NCBI GenBank assembly: GCA_029851415.1
Contig: CM056743.1
Location: forward strand, 27,008,905 to 27,072,904
Direction: 5' to 3'
Source: Eretmocerus hayati
Lineage: Eukaryota > Arthropoda > Insecta > Hymenoptera > Aphelinidae
DNA length: 64,000 nucleotides
In this document: piece by piece, positions 38,001-48,944 of the stretch
How the letters are laid out: each line of letters opens with the position of its first letter
How positions within the stretch are numbered: position 1 is the stretch's first letter
Position numbers and translations under genes: made by a program
Notes under the pieces: model-generated
Seen by the model: the letters and a program-made list of their open reading frames with translations, nothing else
What the model was told of the DNA's origin: nothing
Databases searched by the model: none

Positions 38001-38362
38001 CATTTTGGAAAAAAGTTATATAAAAAGACTGCCCGAATTCATTCCTAATTCTCATTTATACCTGTTTTCAGGTTGGATCCACAATTCAAAAAACAAGCCC
38101 AAAAAAAATCAAGCGAATGCTACAGGGACGGATTGGCCGAGTCAACCGACGTTCGTACAAATGCTCAATTTGTGGAAAATACTACAGGAGCATTAGCTCA
38201 TTGAAATCGCATTTATCAACTCACATCGCAAGGATGTGTGAAAATTCGAATGGGTCATCGAAATTCCATTGTGGCATTTGCCACAAGTTATGCAAAAGTA
38301 AAGCCGGATTATCATCTCATATAAAAACGCATGCGAAAGACGCGATAACACTCATCAACTGA
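32072..38362 (+). CDS. ZF-B: two-finger C2H2 protein, spliced
   Basis: Exons are 32072-32363, 35621-36165 and 38072-38362, encoding 375 residues. The donors are CAG|GTACTT and TGG|GTAAGT, and the acceptors are ATTTTCAG and GTTTTCAG. Phases are 1 and 0, as in ZF-A, and exon 3 is also 291 nt. Residues 1-98 are Ser/Asn-rich, ending in a GSEAEGNAD..DPLK block. Residues 98-279 are acidic, with NTSGL, SFYEDFGARLDQ and RAFTRSMG, all alignable with ZF-A. Residues 280-375 have a basic lead (SPKKIKR) and two fingers. The ligands are C310/C313/H326/H330 and C346/C349/H362/H366, linker 15. The second finger again has HKLCKS, so the Cys at the hydrophobic position is shared. Intron 1 carries a 1.36 kb foldback and a hairpin MITE. 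Intron 2 carries a 191 bp tandem duplication and a small MITE. A nuclear regulatory role is inferred; the family is not recognised. Confidence 0.85.
32973..34330. mobile_element. 1.36 kb foldback element in ZF-B intron 1
   Basis: Left arm (about 32973-33554) and right arm (about 33747-34330) are long inverted copies with few mismatches. Both outer ends read inward as GAGTAATTCCGCG(T/C)GAAAGC. Landmarks such as GGCATTCGAAAGG(T)C and TGCGCATGCGCAG occur on both arms. The reading frames in the arms are mirror products, not genes. The central part resembles the centre of the 20996-21838 foldback. Confidence 0.85.
34635..34812 (-). mobile_element. Double-hairpin MITE, short form
   Basis: Reverse complement of the 12231-12452 element, lacking its 44 bp palindromic centre, and bounded by CTA on both sides. 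It lies in intron 1 of ZF-B in antisense orientation. Confidence 0.8.
36641..37015 (+). repeat. Tandem duplication, about 191 bp period
   Basis: Two head-to-tail units begin TTTACCGACACTCCAAATC at 36641 and 36832. They share AAGTGCTTCCAAGAAGCCCT and CACAATCAACTTTTGAAGAT, with scattered differences. It lies in intron 2 of ZF-B and is non-coding. Confidence 0.8.
37421..37622 (+). repeat. GATACA-ended MITE, best copy
   Basis: Ends are TTTCGATACAAGGGCGTAAA on the left and, read inward, TTTCGATACACTGTGCGTAA on the right. The middle is GC-richer (CCGGCCCGAGCCGCAGGCG, ATCATCACGAGGATGCG). Related copies are at 8.8-9.0, 14.9-15.1 and 42.1-43.2 kb. It lies in intron 2 of ZF-B. Confidence 0.7.
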
Positions 38363-38467
38363 GTAAAAAATTTAACCCTATTGGGCCACGTTCTGTTAGA
38401 AAATTTTTTCTTGTTTGTTTTTTTATATTGTTGACTTTTTATTTAGATTCTATCAAATTCTTCTAAC

Positions 38468-38473
38468 AATAAA
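38468..38473 (+). terminator. Proximal poly(A) signal candidate of ZF-B
   Basis: AATAAA about 105 bases after the ZF-B stop. The more distal site at 39193 has better similarity to ZF-A, so both may be used. Confidence 0.4.
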
Positions 38474-39192
38474 TATTCAGAGAATATATAGTGTAAAGAG
38501 AAAAGTTTACCAAATGAAATTTGATAGTTAAGAGATGTTTCACGATGTCGTATCTTTTTGTTCGAATTAAATTATTCTAGCGCAGTCACGAATTTAACAT
38601 TGAAATGTTTGGAAAAAATGATTTCCGCGAATAGTTCATAAGTTTGATGCTTACTGTTTCTCCATGTTATTATGGCATATATCATTTTTTCGTAGATTGT
38701 TACATCAACCCATCAGGGTAAAATTGATTCGTCAGGGATTTAACAACTCAGGTGACTAGTTTAAGTATATTGCCTTTTGCTCAAAATTTGTTTAGAGAAT
38801 TGATGTCTAAATAATCATTGGTTTTCAAATTGTTTTGTGATATAGTTTATCTGTATTTTACTCTGATAAATTTTATCAGGACATTGTTTTTATCATATGC
38901 TGGGACCTCGAAAAAGTTTGATTCAATAACCGCTGATTGATTATTTTACAAAATGTATACATCTATAGTTCATTTATTGCTGACTAAGAAGACACAATTT
39001 TGAATTTCATCTCACTGCGAATCAATGAATGTCTGGATAGATGTACTAGCATGTATTCGATGGCAAAATTTGTATAAAATTAATCAGTCGCGATGAGAAA
39101 ATGTCGTGCAAGAAAATGTTATATCACTGTTATTTCTCTTTGTTATGGTTTTTTTTCAAATTTTTATTTCTTCTAGATTTTATCTTGTTTTT

Positions 39193-39198
39193 AATAAA
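39193..39198 (+). terminator. Distal poly(A) signal candidate of ZF-B
   Basis: AATAAA about 830 bases after the stop, in a context like the ZF-A signal (TTGTTT..AATAAATA.GATC). CGATGAGAA and AAAATGT segments upstream are also shared. The 111-codon hydrophobic frame at 39106-39441 overlaps this site and is judged not to be a gene. Confidence 0.4.
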
Positions 39199-39961
39199 TA
39201 TGATCATACTATACAATTTTTTCTATTAATGACCATCCTATATGTCGTATTGAGTAGTATCGTCAATTTGCTCCTAAAATATGGATCATTGATTGATTTG
39301 AAAGATGTCGTAGTATCAAAATTACTTTGTGTTTGGAAGAGAACTTCTCACTTTAGTCAAAAAATCTTTTCCAAACATCAGAATATTTTTAACGGCACAC
39401 GCATTCAATTTATGTCAAATAAATCTGTGAGGAAATTGTAAAGTTCAGAAAAAATGTTTCCACAATTTTTACACGCGATATTTAATTTACCCCAATGTTC
39501 ATGAAATTCTATGTCTTCAATGTCACGATATCATCGATATAGTAGTAATGTATACATAGAATCGGAAACCGTCTACTATATATTTTATTTTAAATTCACA
39601 ACAATTCATCAGTTGAATCCTTGCTGAGCGATAGAAACTACCTTACATAAATTGTCCTACAAATTCTTTCATTACGCTCTGCTCTGTGTCAACATATGAA
39701 TAACAGCTATCTTTTTCTGTTTAAAGTTCGAAATTCTTATTTCAGATTGAATTTGAGTGTAAAAATCTAGTAAAATTTCGATCTACGATTGAATTTTTCA
39801 ATTTTAGAAAAAAAGTTCATTCGAAAAGTGAATTCAAGAGACAGAGAATAACGGTGACAGTGTGTGGTGCCTCGCCCTTATCGTTCTAGATAACGATTAA
39901 TTTTGGTATCGAGTCCAAAAATTACACAACTCTGTCTTTGAGTGGACAATCCTTGGTGAAA

Positions 39962-42900
39962 ATGCAGAATCTGCTAAGTCCGGATCAATTGGAGATTGCA
40001 AATAGCGTTAGCGAAGCTGTGGGTCATGCAAATTTACCTACAAATCGTATTGCCGCAGTTTACGTTACGGGTGATCCGTTCGAATCAGTAGGTAAGACTA
40101 TAACATATCTACATTGCCTGGATGAAATTATTTCTACTATGCTCTATTTTGTATTGAATAATTATTGTCTTGCAAGAATTATACGAAGATTTTTCCTAAC
40201 GTGTAGTAGAGAGTCTTACGAATCTGAGAAATTATAGTATCTAATTGCAATAATAAGAACTGCTATCTCGCTCATTTTTGATTACTCAAATATCCGATCT
40301 TGATGGATATATTTTGAATCTGAACTATTGTAAGTAATAGCCAGACAAGTTGCATCTACTTTTCATCGATCCGGGCAAGGATATATATATATATATTTTT
40401 TTTTTCTAATTTGTTTGTATTAGTGATTATTCGAGAGACAAAAAAAATGAAAAACTTTGTCTCTGATCTAAATGCAATTGCTTGAATAAATATTTCTCAG
40501 CTCATGAAACGAAATGAGGCTTCAAAAGTGTATTATAGCTTTGAATCACAGGAGAAGAATCAAAATATTTGTAACTCGATACATCAGTCAAACCCTTATT
40601 GTTAATTGAAATGTGTAATACATAAGTTTCGTGACAATCACAACACGGACTGATTACAATTGGCTCAAATACTGTAAGATCACAAAATCATTACAGTTCG
40701 ATGGAAATTACCACATAGAGAGTTATATCTCTTCTAATCAAAATATTAGGGGATAATTGCAATTTGAAACATCTGCAAATTTGCAACTTTCTCATAACAA
40801 GATATTAAGTGTTAATTATGCGTACATCAAATGATTTTCATATTCTTGGATCTAACTTCTCACCAGCTTATCGAAACAATTATATAATTTTTCCGAAAAA
40901 TATCCTACATCTCAGGTTGCAACCTGAGATTTGAGCTCCTTCACGAATTATATTCATAAGACGCAATCCCTGCTTGCTAGGCTCAAACAACTCTTTCGAC
41001 TTCCTAATACTTGCATTTCTTTCTCGGATATCATTTCCTTCTTTGACGAGAGAATTTTTTCTTTATTGCTTTTACAAAAATGTGTCATCCACGGCTTAAT
41101 GTTAAATCCTTGATTTTGCGGAAGGACAAAGCAGATGGATACTCAAAAAGAAATAGACGATGCGGCCTTTGTTTTTGATTATAATTTCTCAAAAATTTAT
41201 GCAGTGGTCTTGATTTTTTATTGTAATTTCTCAAAAAATCCCACAGAGAAAGCTCCAATTTTGAGTTTTTTCAAAAAATCATATACGGCAAACGTTATGT
41301 TTGTAACAGAAATTCATGAAATCTTCGCAAGTTTCAAATCTCATTAAAATCTGGATCAATTAAATCAATAAAAAATCATTCAAGAAATCTTGGTAATTTT
41401 ACATAGAATGATTGAAGTCACACTTTACAAAGTAACGCATGAAAATGTCGAAATCTTTTTATTATGAAGTTGTTCAATCTTAAAATGAATTCCAGGACCA
41501 TCGCAAGCGCCAAATCCAAGTGGCAGAGACCTCAGATTGAATGTAGTGTCCGATTCGCATGTATCATCAACGTCTAATCTACTTCCAAGTTTGCTTCCGT
41601 CGCCCGTAAGCGAGGCTCTACCCGAAAATATTTTTGCCATTGTACCAAATATCACTAGTAATACTTCACCTTCAGCTGGAGTTCATCTTACACGTCCAAC
41701 TTCTAGTAATTTTTCTGGAAATTTTGAAGAATTGCTTAATGAAGCTAGTCGACGTGTGTTAGACGCTCAATCCAATAATGAACAAGAACAAGATGAGGCC
41801 TCGAGAGTTGAACAGAATGAGCCTAATATTCAAGAAGAGCAAGATGAGTTGGAAGTATTAAAGGAAAGTTCTTCATCGGATGAATCTGATGAAAGAGATT
41901 CTGGCGAGAGGGCATACACGAGATCGAGAGGTAGAGTCGATGAGGATCCTAATGCTGTGCAAAAGGTAAATTATTGCAGATTTTTTATAAAAATTGGTTG
42001 AGAATTTAATTTTTTTTCTGCACTGTGTGTTGTTGGCCCGCATGCAAGGATTCGTTTTTATTTAATTTACAGATGTTTGGGTGTCTGCAAAATTGCATGA
42101 AATACCTTTCCGCCTCGATCATAAAGTTCTCTATTCCCGAGCGATAATTTCGACCCTCGCTTGCAGCTCGGGCTAAGAACTAGTCGTTCAAGAGCGAGCT
42201 CTAAACTCCCTAATTTTGTCTGAATTATACCACCTGATCAAGAGTTAGACAGATGCACTGATTTTGAAATTGCATAAGCGGTGGGCTTGGTATATTTGAG
42301 AAACAAACTTTCAAATCTTTATATGTAAGCACGAAGTCGAATTGATGCTTATTCGAGAGATCATCTTTGATAGTTTGTGATCATGGATGAGAATTTTATA
42401 CTGCAACTTTTTCGCATGCTGTCAATCAACATAAGACAAGTAAATTGAAAAGTGAACATTATTTATGAGAACTTTGATACTTCGATAAAACGAATAGCTT
42501 TACAGTTGTGAACAAAATGAAGCAGCTTGTCTATCATTTTGTAAGAAATCACTCTGAGTTCTGATACGTATGTATGTGGTTGCGCAATTATTTTACATTG
42601 ATTGGAGAAGTAACTTAGAGCTCAGGTATTTGAGTCTTAGACACAAATTAAAAGAATATTTTCTTATGCACTTTGCGTCAAAGTATACTTTGCCCTCGTG
42701 AACTTGTCACTCGGATAAGTGAATACCACGGTCGTGAATACTCACCGATACAAGGGTGTAGCGTGTAGCAATTTTTTTCGAGTGATTTTTTCGGGTGTAG
42801 CAAGTTTTCCCGGTCGAAGGTCGGAATCATCAGGAGGGTGCGAAAAATAGTTTTAACTTCTGTGTATCGGAATAGATTTATAGCACTCTAACCTAAAAAT

Positions 42901-44475
42901 CACAACTTTGAACATGACTTTTGGATTCTCGTTCTATAAAATATTATATGAAACTGCGAGCAGATGGGTATTTTTGTTACGAAGGACTTATAACACTCAC
43001 TCTACCCGTGCCATAAACAGTCTTTCGTACAAAACTACCCATCTTCGTGCAGTGTCATAATATACTATTTTTGAAGAACCGAGTAGAGGTGGAAAAGATA
43101 AGGAATAGAGGTAGAAAAACTGTGCAAAAAGTTTACTTCCACGTATAGAATATCGAAAGAAAGTTTTTACACTCTTGTATCAAAATGTGCTATCGCCTCG
43201 ACTAAGCACGTAATGAAAGAATATCTGTATTCTAGTCAGTACGCACAATCAGCTACACAATATTTTGTTCCACTTTACAGTCTTCTGAAAAAGCATTTCG
43301 CGTAAAGGTACAAAGTCACGCGTTCAGTCCAACACGATTATCCCTTGGACTGACAGAATTTTTTCCAACAAAATGATTTCTTTCAAATGGGAAAATTGAT
43401 CCATATGATGAGTGTCCTACATGAGGTTTAGGATGACTCACATAGGAGCCATAGGCCGACAGGCAACGGTTGGATCCCGTCAAGATACACAAGTTTTTCG
43501 GATTTTAGAGATTCTTTACTCATTCACAAATGAATAAATTTTCGTTTTTCTGAGGCTTGATACGCTATCCGAATCATTCTTTTAGGCTTTTATATCACCT
43601 AAAACCCCTATTTATACCTATTCACTAGAAACGTTTTCTGGATAATTGACACCAGCGTAATGTTGAATTTTGAAATTTTCGGAGACTTTACTCTCTTGTT
43701 AGGTCTGGTTCAGATACATGAATTGGTCCGACAAAAATTCTGGAATACTTCATAATATATCAGGAGCCTGTCTAACAAAAAAAATGTATCGAAACTTCAG
43801 TGACAATCATTAGATCGATAATTAAATAACTGACTTACATGTGCCCAAGGCCGGCAGTCTAAAAGTTAAATTAATGAGCTATAGATGAGGCTTCCACAAA
43901 ATTCCTTTATGCTCGTCATCAATTTTACAATCGTTCGCCAAAATAGTCTAAAGAATCGAGGATTTTATTTGAAATCTCCTGAAATTCCAGGGAGTATTCC
44001 ATGCTATCGAAGTAATAATTCCCATAACGCGTACATAGTCACAATTAGTCGAATAATTATTTAGAAACTCAGAAAAGAATACGAGTTAAGCTTACCATAT
44101 CTCCATCAACATAAAATCCTTCTAAACCCAAATTTTGTCTGATTACAGCTCATACCTAGGCGGCAAAGTACAAGCAACGAAAAGCGTAAAATATCTAGAG
44201 CACGTGATGATGTCCGGTCTGTGCCTTATAGCTTCAAATGTGGAGTATGCGGCAAAGCATATCGTCAGCGAAATTTTCTCAAAACACACTTATCCAGCCA
44301 CGTAGAAGATATGCGTGACAGATCACAGAATTTGAGAGGTGAAACAACGATAAAATGTTCCGTTTGCCAAAAAACATTCGGAAATTCAGGTGCTCTCGCG
44401 ACGCACCTACGTTCGCACATTGATTATACTGCAAAGAATACCAAATCACGAGTAAAATCACACCTTAGTCGATAG
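39962..44475 (+). CDS. ZF-C: two-finger C2H2 protein, spliced
   Basis: Exons are 39962-40091, 41496-41965 and 44149-44475, encoding 308 residues. The donors are TAG|GTAAGA and AAG|GTAAAT, and the acceptors are ATTCCAG and GATTACAG. Phases are 1 and 0 again. The ATG at 39962 is the first in its frame after a stop at 39887, so this paralogue lacks the Ser-rich lead unless an upstream exon was missed. Exon 1 keeps SEAVGHANLP..GDPFES. Exon 2 keeps SDSHVSSTS and RAYTRSRG with a Glu/Asp-rich middle, but the FYE.FG..LD block is reduced to NFEELLNEA. Exon 3 is longer, with ligands C231/C234/H247/H251 and C270/C273/H286/H290 and an 18-residue linker. Its second finger has the usual Phe (QKTFGNS), unlike ZF-A and ZF-B. 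No canonical poly(A) signal was seen just downstream. Most diverged of the three. Confidence 0.8.
42120..43195. repeat. GATACA-family fragments in ZF-C intron 2
   Basis: Three pieces are seen: TTTCGACCCTCGCTTGCAGC near 42152; a short unit from CCGATACAAGGGTGTAG (about 42748) to TGTGTATCGG (about 42871) with AAGGTCGGAATCATCA inside; and TTTTTACACTCTTGTATCAA near 43168. They may be remnants of two or more insertions. Confidence 0.5.
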
Positions 44476-45401
44476 TTTTGTTTATGTATTTAAAAAAATT
44501 GAGGTATAACCGATTTTTTTTGTTTATCCGTGTTGAATAGCGCTTTTTTCGGTGACTTTTGTCCCATAGCATATGTAAAAAATCATTCTTTGTGGCATAT
44601 CTCAGTGTTTATTGTCAAAAGTTTTGTTCGTTCTATTGTTTTACATGTATAATATTGTTGTTGCGCGTTGTTGAAAAAGTGAAGTGTTGTTAATGAGTGC
44701 GTGAATAACTACTCATATGCAATGAGAATCCTATTTAGGAATAATTATATATGCTCAAGAATTTAGAAAATTTATATAGTTATGGTTCGTGTTGATCAAT
44801 AATAGATTGTTGATTTTAACTGAATATGGCATCCATGAGGTTCACTGTTGAGAAAAAAAATCCCAATAATTACCAATAATTTCCCTGGTTCACAATAGAA
44901 TTTGGAGGAGGATGAAATGATTCGATAGATCACAGCAAAATTCTGTTGGCGACTGTAAATATGGACCTAACCGGCAGAATGATCGACCATTCTATTCAAA
45001 ATATTTTTGTTCGACAAGATATGAAAAGAGATCAAAAGAATTCACGCTCTGCGGTATCCGATCAATGAATTTCCGTGATTTGTTGATTTCTTTTCGTTTT
45101 TTGCGTCAATCTTTGACTAAGGATATTGGTAAATTAACTACTGTCAAATTTTTCATCAGACATGAGGTAAATTCACACTTTGAATTAGTTGCCAGTTGCC
45201 AGTGACTGATAACTAACTGCTCCGTGAATTTGCAATATCTTAGAGATAGTTATACCTATCATCAATTTTTACTTACGCTTTTTAGACTTATTTCACAAAA
45301 CTGCGACTATGTATCAAGTCAATGACGGGACCATAGTAACTATTGACTTGATGTGACAAGATGTGATGGTTGTGTGTGAATCTTATCAAAATGAAACTCA
45401 C
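44476..45401. other. Spacer after the zinc-finger cluster
   Basis: Probable 3' UTR of ZF-C followed by AT-rich spacer. No other gene seen. Confidence 0.4.
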
Positions 45402-46699
45402 AAGGAACACCCAAGTGTTGTGGGCTACGGATTTGACTGAAACTCTGGGGATAGTCTCCTTTTACAACCAAAAGGTGAAAGCAAGAGCCGCACTTGCAAA
45501 TGCCCAACCATTTTCAAAGTATGACCCATGACGTTAGCATTGCCCATATGGGCCCGTGTTCAAGAAAGATATACATCGGTAGTTCCGTGGAAACTTCGAT
45601 CTTTGGGGGTCGAAAATGTGCCAACCCCAATTCGCATTTCCGAAAGTTCTAAGATGTATTTTTCGACTTTTTAAAACAAGCATATAAAGTATGAATAAAC
45701 TCGCGCACGAATGTAAATTTTCCCACTCATAAGTACCATAAGGATAGCATGGAGAGACGCGGTAGCGTCACACGGACCTGACATTTTGAGGCACGGCACG
45801 GACCTGACACTTTGCCATTAAAATTGATCTCACGGCCAAGCGGTTTAAGCTACAGTCTTGGGGTTTGAAGGAGGTTCATTTGGCCGACAAATACTTTGTA
45901 AAAAATTGACTAGGACCTCCGGGGCCATGCGTTTAAGGGTCGCCCAGTAGCGCACGGACCTGCGACATGAAAATTTAGCAAAACTAGATTTTGGTCGAAA
46001 AACTGCTCTGTGAAGTGGGAAGATAAATTTTTTCGATACTTTGGGGCATGAAAAAGTTGTGCCTGACGATTTACTTTAAGAATAAGTTGGTGCAGGAAAG
46101 TCTAGGATGAGGCAAATTCACTTTCATCGAGGAAAACTGAGCGAGTAAAATTTTAGGTAAAATTGCGCCACAAAATGTAAGTGCTCAGCGCACACACAAA
46201 AAGTGGTCTTTGGGTCCTTATAGAAGCGGTATTTGGAGCCTAATACCATGAAATTTGATGAGTTTGCCCGTCCGGATCTCAAACAAGCCTCACCGCGGCG
46301 CTTCACACTCACAAAGGTTGAAAAAATGAAAAACCACATCACATGGACCTGACATTTGACCCCTTTTTCGATGATATCTTTTTTTTTTTGGTAGCCCCGT
46401 ATCAAAAAACTAACGATTGCGCCAGAAAAAGCACAAAAAAAATTCATCGAAAATGAGGTTTGAAATTTTTTCCTCAAGCGTTCTAAGGGTTCGTACAAGC
46501 AAGCATATATTATTTCAAAGTTTCCACGGAACTACCCATATACGTATATGTACTCGTAATGAAAATGTTATGAGCTGCAGCTCGAAAACGCCTGGGCATT
46601 TGCAGGTGCGGCTCTGGGGTTTCATCTTTTGGTGGTAAAAGGAGACTGTCTCCAGAGTTTCAGCAGAATCCATGTTTTACAACCCCTGGGTGTTCCTCT
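45402..46699. mobile_element. 1.3 kb element with long inverted ends
   Basis: Ends read inward as AAGGAACACCCAAGTGTTGT and AGAGGAACACCCAGGGGTTG. Matching continues through GAAACTCTGG, AGTCTCCTTTTAC and AGAGCCGCAC to TGCAAATGCCCA, then a CCGTGGAAAC block further in, giving arms of roughly 190 bp. The interior repeats CACGGACCTGACA-type phrases and holds no transposase frame; the 124-codon minus-strand frame at 46124-46498 crosses it without a domain. Probably non-autonomous. A decayed relative is at 8441-9150. Confidence 0.75.
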
Positions 46700-47293
46700 T
46701 CAGTTGTTTGTATGAAACAGACTGAATAAGCCATTATTTATTACAGTTTGAATCATACAAAATCGGTAAGTTAATATCTTCAAAAGCTCTATGTATTACT
46801 CACATCAAAATATCCTGATCTTCCCTAGTTTTGAGATGGTATTTTCAGATCATCTTCACAGGCATTGTTATGGTCAGGATAGTGAGTGGCGGTTAGGCGC
46901 TTCTGTAATCTGGAGACCTCAGCATTGTTACAACTATTGAATTGTTGTGATCAGTATGTTGTAGCCAAACTTGAGATACTTGTTCACCTGTTGAAAAAAA
47001 AGTTGGAAGAACAGAAAATCTCAGGGCTGTTTGAACTTTGAACTTCCAGAATAATAACATTCAGTCCAAAAATGTCATTCAAGCAACATTATCCGATTGA
47101 GGAGTTTTTCTCATAGCATGCTGAAATGAAGTGAAAAATTTTATACACTAAGCCTTTTTTATGTCATTTTTCATTGAAGACATACATTTCCACAATGGTA
47201 GAACTATAATATCGAAAGAATCGTAGACTATCAAGAAAGCGTGAATCACAAGATGTTCTCTGAACAATAGCAAACAGTAACAAAAAAAACAGA
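46700..47293. other. Gene-free stretch
   Basis: No supported gene or repeat. Confidence 0.4.
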
Positions 47294-47536
47294 TTGCGTT
47301 TAGTCGCTGTGAACTTTGTCTGTGTCAGACATTGCAGCTGCAAGAACAATCAAAACATGGCTCCCAACCCTCTCGAACTCAACCGCAACACGATCGTGAG
47401 GGAAATCTTATGGGAGTACTCGGGCCAGTTCTGCAAGGTCCCTCTCATGATCATGAGAAATACGATGCCCAGGTTGAGGCGCATCAAGAGCCGCAGGAGT
47501 GACAGCAGCGACGAGAGCTGCTTCTCGGGCAAGTGA
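47294..47536 (+). other. Unassigned short open frame
   Basis: A frame containing an ATG at 47359 in a good context (CAAAACATGG) gives a basic 59-residue reading with LMIMRNTMPRLRRIKSRR. It overlaps equally open frames on both strands in a GC-richer patch. I do not recognise it and cannot say whether it is coding. Confidence 0.2.
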
Positions 47537-47540
47537 TGAA

Positions 47541-48180
47541 TTATTCCTCGACAACGCGGCTTGGATTAGCTCTCGTATTTTTGCTCGTCACATCCAGCAG
47601 TGGCTTGATCAAAACGTCCGTTCTTGGAGTTCGATTTTCGATCCGTTCACTTATTGTCGCCAAGTGCCCACCGATCATGACCAACGTACTGTTATTCTGC
47701 TTTGCAAAATATCTACGAAAACGGTCGTCCATGCATGCATAGACGAACGTTTTCTCGTCGGCCACTGGGAGTAGCAATATACGACTCTTCAGGAAACTGT
47801 ATGCATTCCAGCCTAGACATTAATTTACAAACAAATAACCACAGTGAGATTGAATCCTATGTATAGCTTCACAAAAACGCATTATTTTCAGCAAAAATTT
47901 GGCTAAAGGCTTTTTGTCCCAACGAGATACCACGAGATCAGGTACAGAAAGTCGTTTTTCCTTGGATCGAAAGTGATTAAGACGACCGTAGAAGTTCTTA
48001 CGTTATCTGCGATAAAAAATATTACTGTTGGAATGGTTTTTGAGGAGTTTACTCTTCGTTTCGTTCTGCAGATACATGTACAGAGAGTTTGGGTAATCAT
48101 CGTCGAAGGATGCAAAAATTTTCAGATAGAAAGGTAAATAGAAAAGGAGATTGATGATCCATTGTGAGAATTATTCATCA
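47541..48180 (-). pseudogene. Decayed minus-strand coding remnant, unknown family
   Basis: One minus-strand frame stays protein-like across about 640 bases, broken by only two in-frame TAA codons. Readable pieces are YLKIFASFDDDYPNSLYMYL, then SVPDLVVSRWDKKPLAKFLL, then FVYACMDDRFRRYFAKQNN, ending at a stop at 47541. The last piece looks faintly like the end of a seven-transmembrane receptor, but the NPxxY-type asparagine and proline are missing. A transposon protein is equally possible. Plus-strand frames (47499-47774) overlap it. Confidence 0.35.
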
Positions 48181-48944
48181 CAGTCACATTAGGGAGCCTG
48201 AAGTAGGGAGGAGCAGATGCCCGAAAGTTTCTATTTCATTAGTGGAACTTCGTCATTATACTCTATTGAATTAAATGAGAAGAACCGCATAACTCATACG
48301 TTTAATATATAAACGAGTCAATTACGTCTTCATGGGTTATGTAAAATAAACCAAAACCGCGGCAAGTAAGACGTAACTTCCATCGAATGATGAAATGCGA
48401 ATTTGGAAATCCAAGCATTGTTATGATGAGAGTCCAAGTCTATTTGAATGAACAAAAAATGTCATAACGACTGAAACTATAAGATTGGCTCAGCAATATC
48501 ATAAATTCCGGAGAAACTCGATAAGTAGTTCTCGATAATAATATGATGAGCGGATTGCAGAGTATAGAATGTAACTCAAATAATTAAATCAGTCATTCAC
48601 GATTCATTTGCGAATACTTTGAAAGATTTTTGTATTTTATTAAACGATCAAATAACTGTTCATAACATATTGAACTTGGTTTATAACATACTGAAAATGT
48701 GCTACCCATTTTATCGGACATTATCCACAAGTTTTTTTCTTATTTATTCCAGAATTCTTGGAAACTTTTTTGGCTTTTTCGGGGTGAGTCTTGGAAGTTA
48801 CTGTAGGCTTTATTGGCACCCTTGACGCTTCCTTATACTTTTTTTGGTTCCTGTCGACTTTCGTCTTGAAGTATTGTCAAGACTGATCCAGTTTCAACTG
48901 ACTTTGAATCTTTGACAGCCAAATTGGTTCAGAAGGATGATGTT

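Noticed and set aside
39106..39441. 111-codon hydrophobic open frame between ZF-B and ZF-C
   Set aside because: It lies in probable 3' UTR of ZF-B, begins with a non-ATG codon, is low-complexity (Phe/Leu from T-rich DNA) and has no domain.
46124..46498. 124-codon minus-strand frame in the 45.4 kb element
   Set aside because: No motif of a transposase or other domain. It runs through sequence whose decayed copy at 8.4-9.2 kb does not keep the frame.
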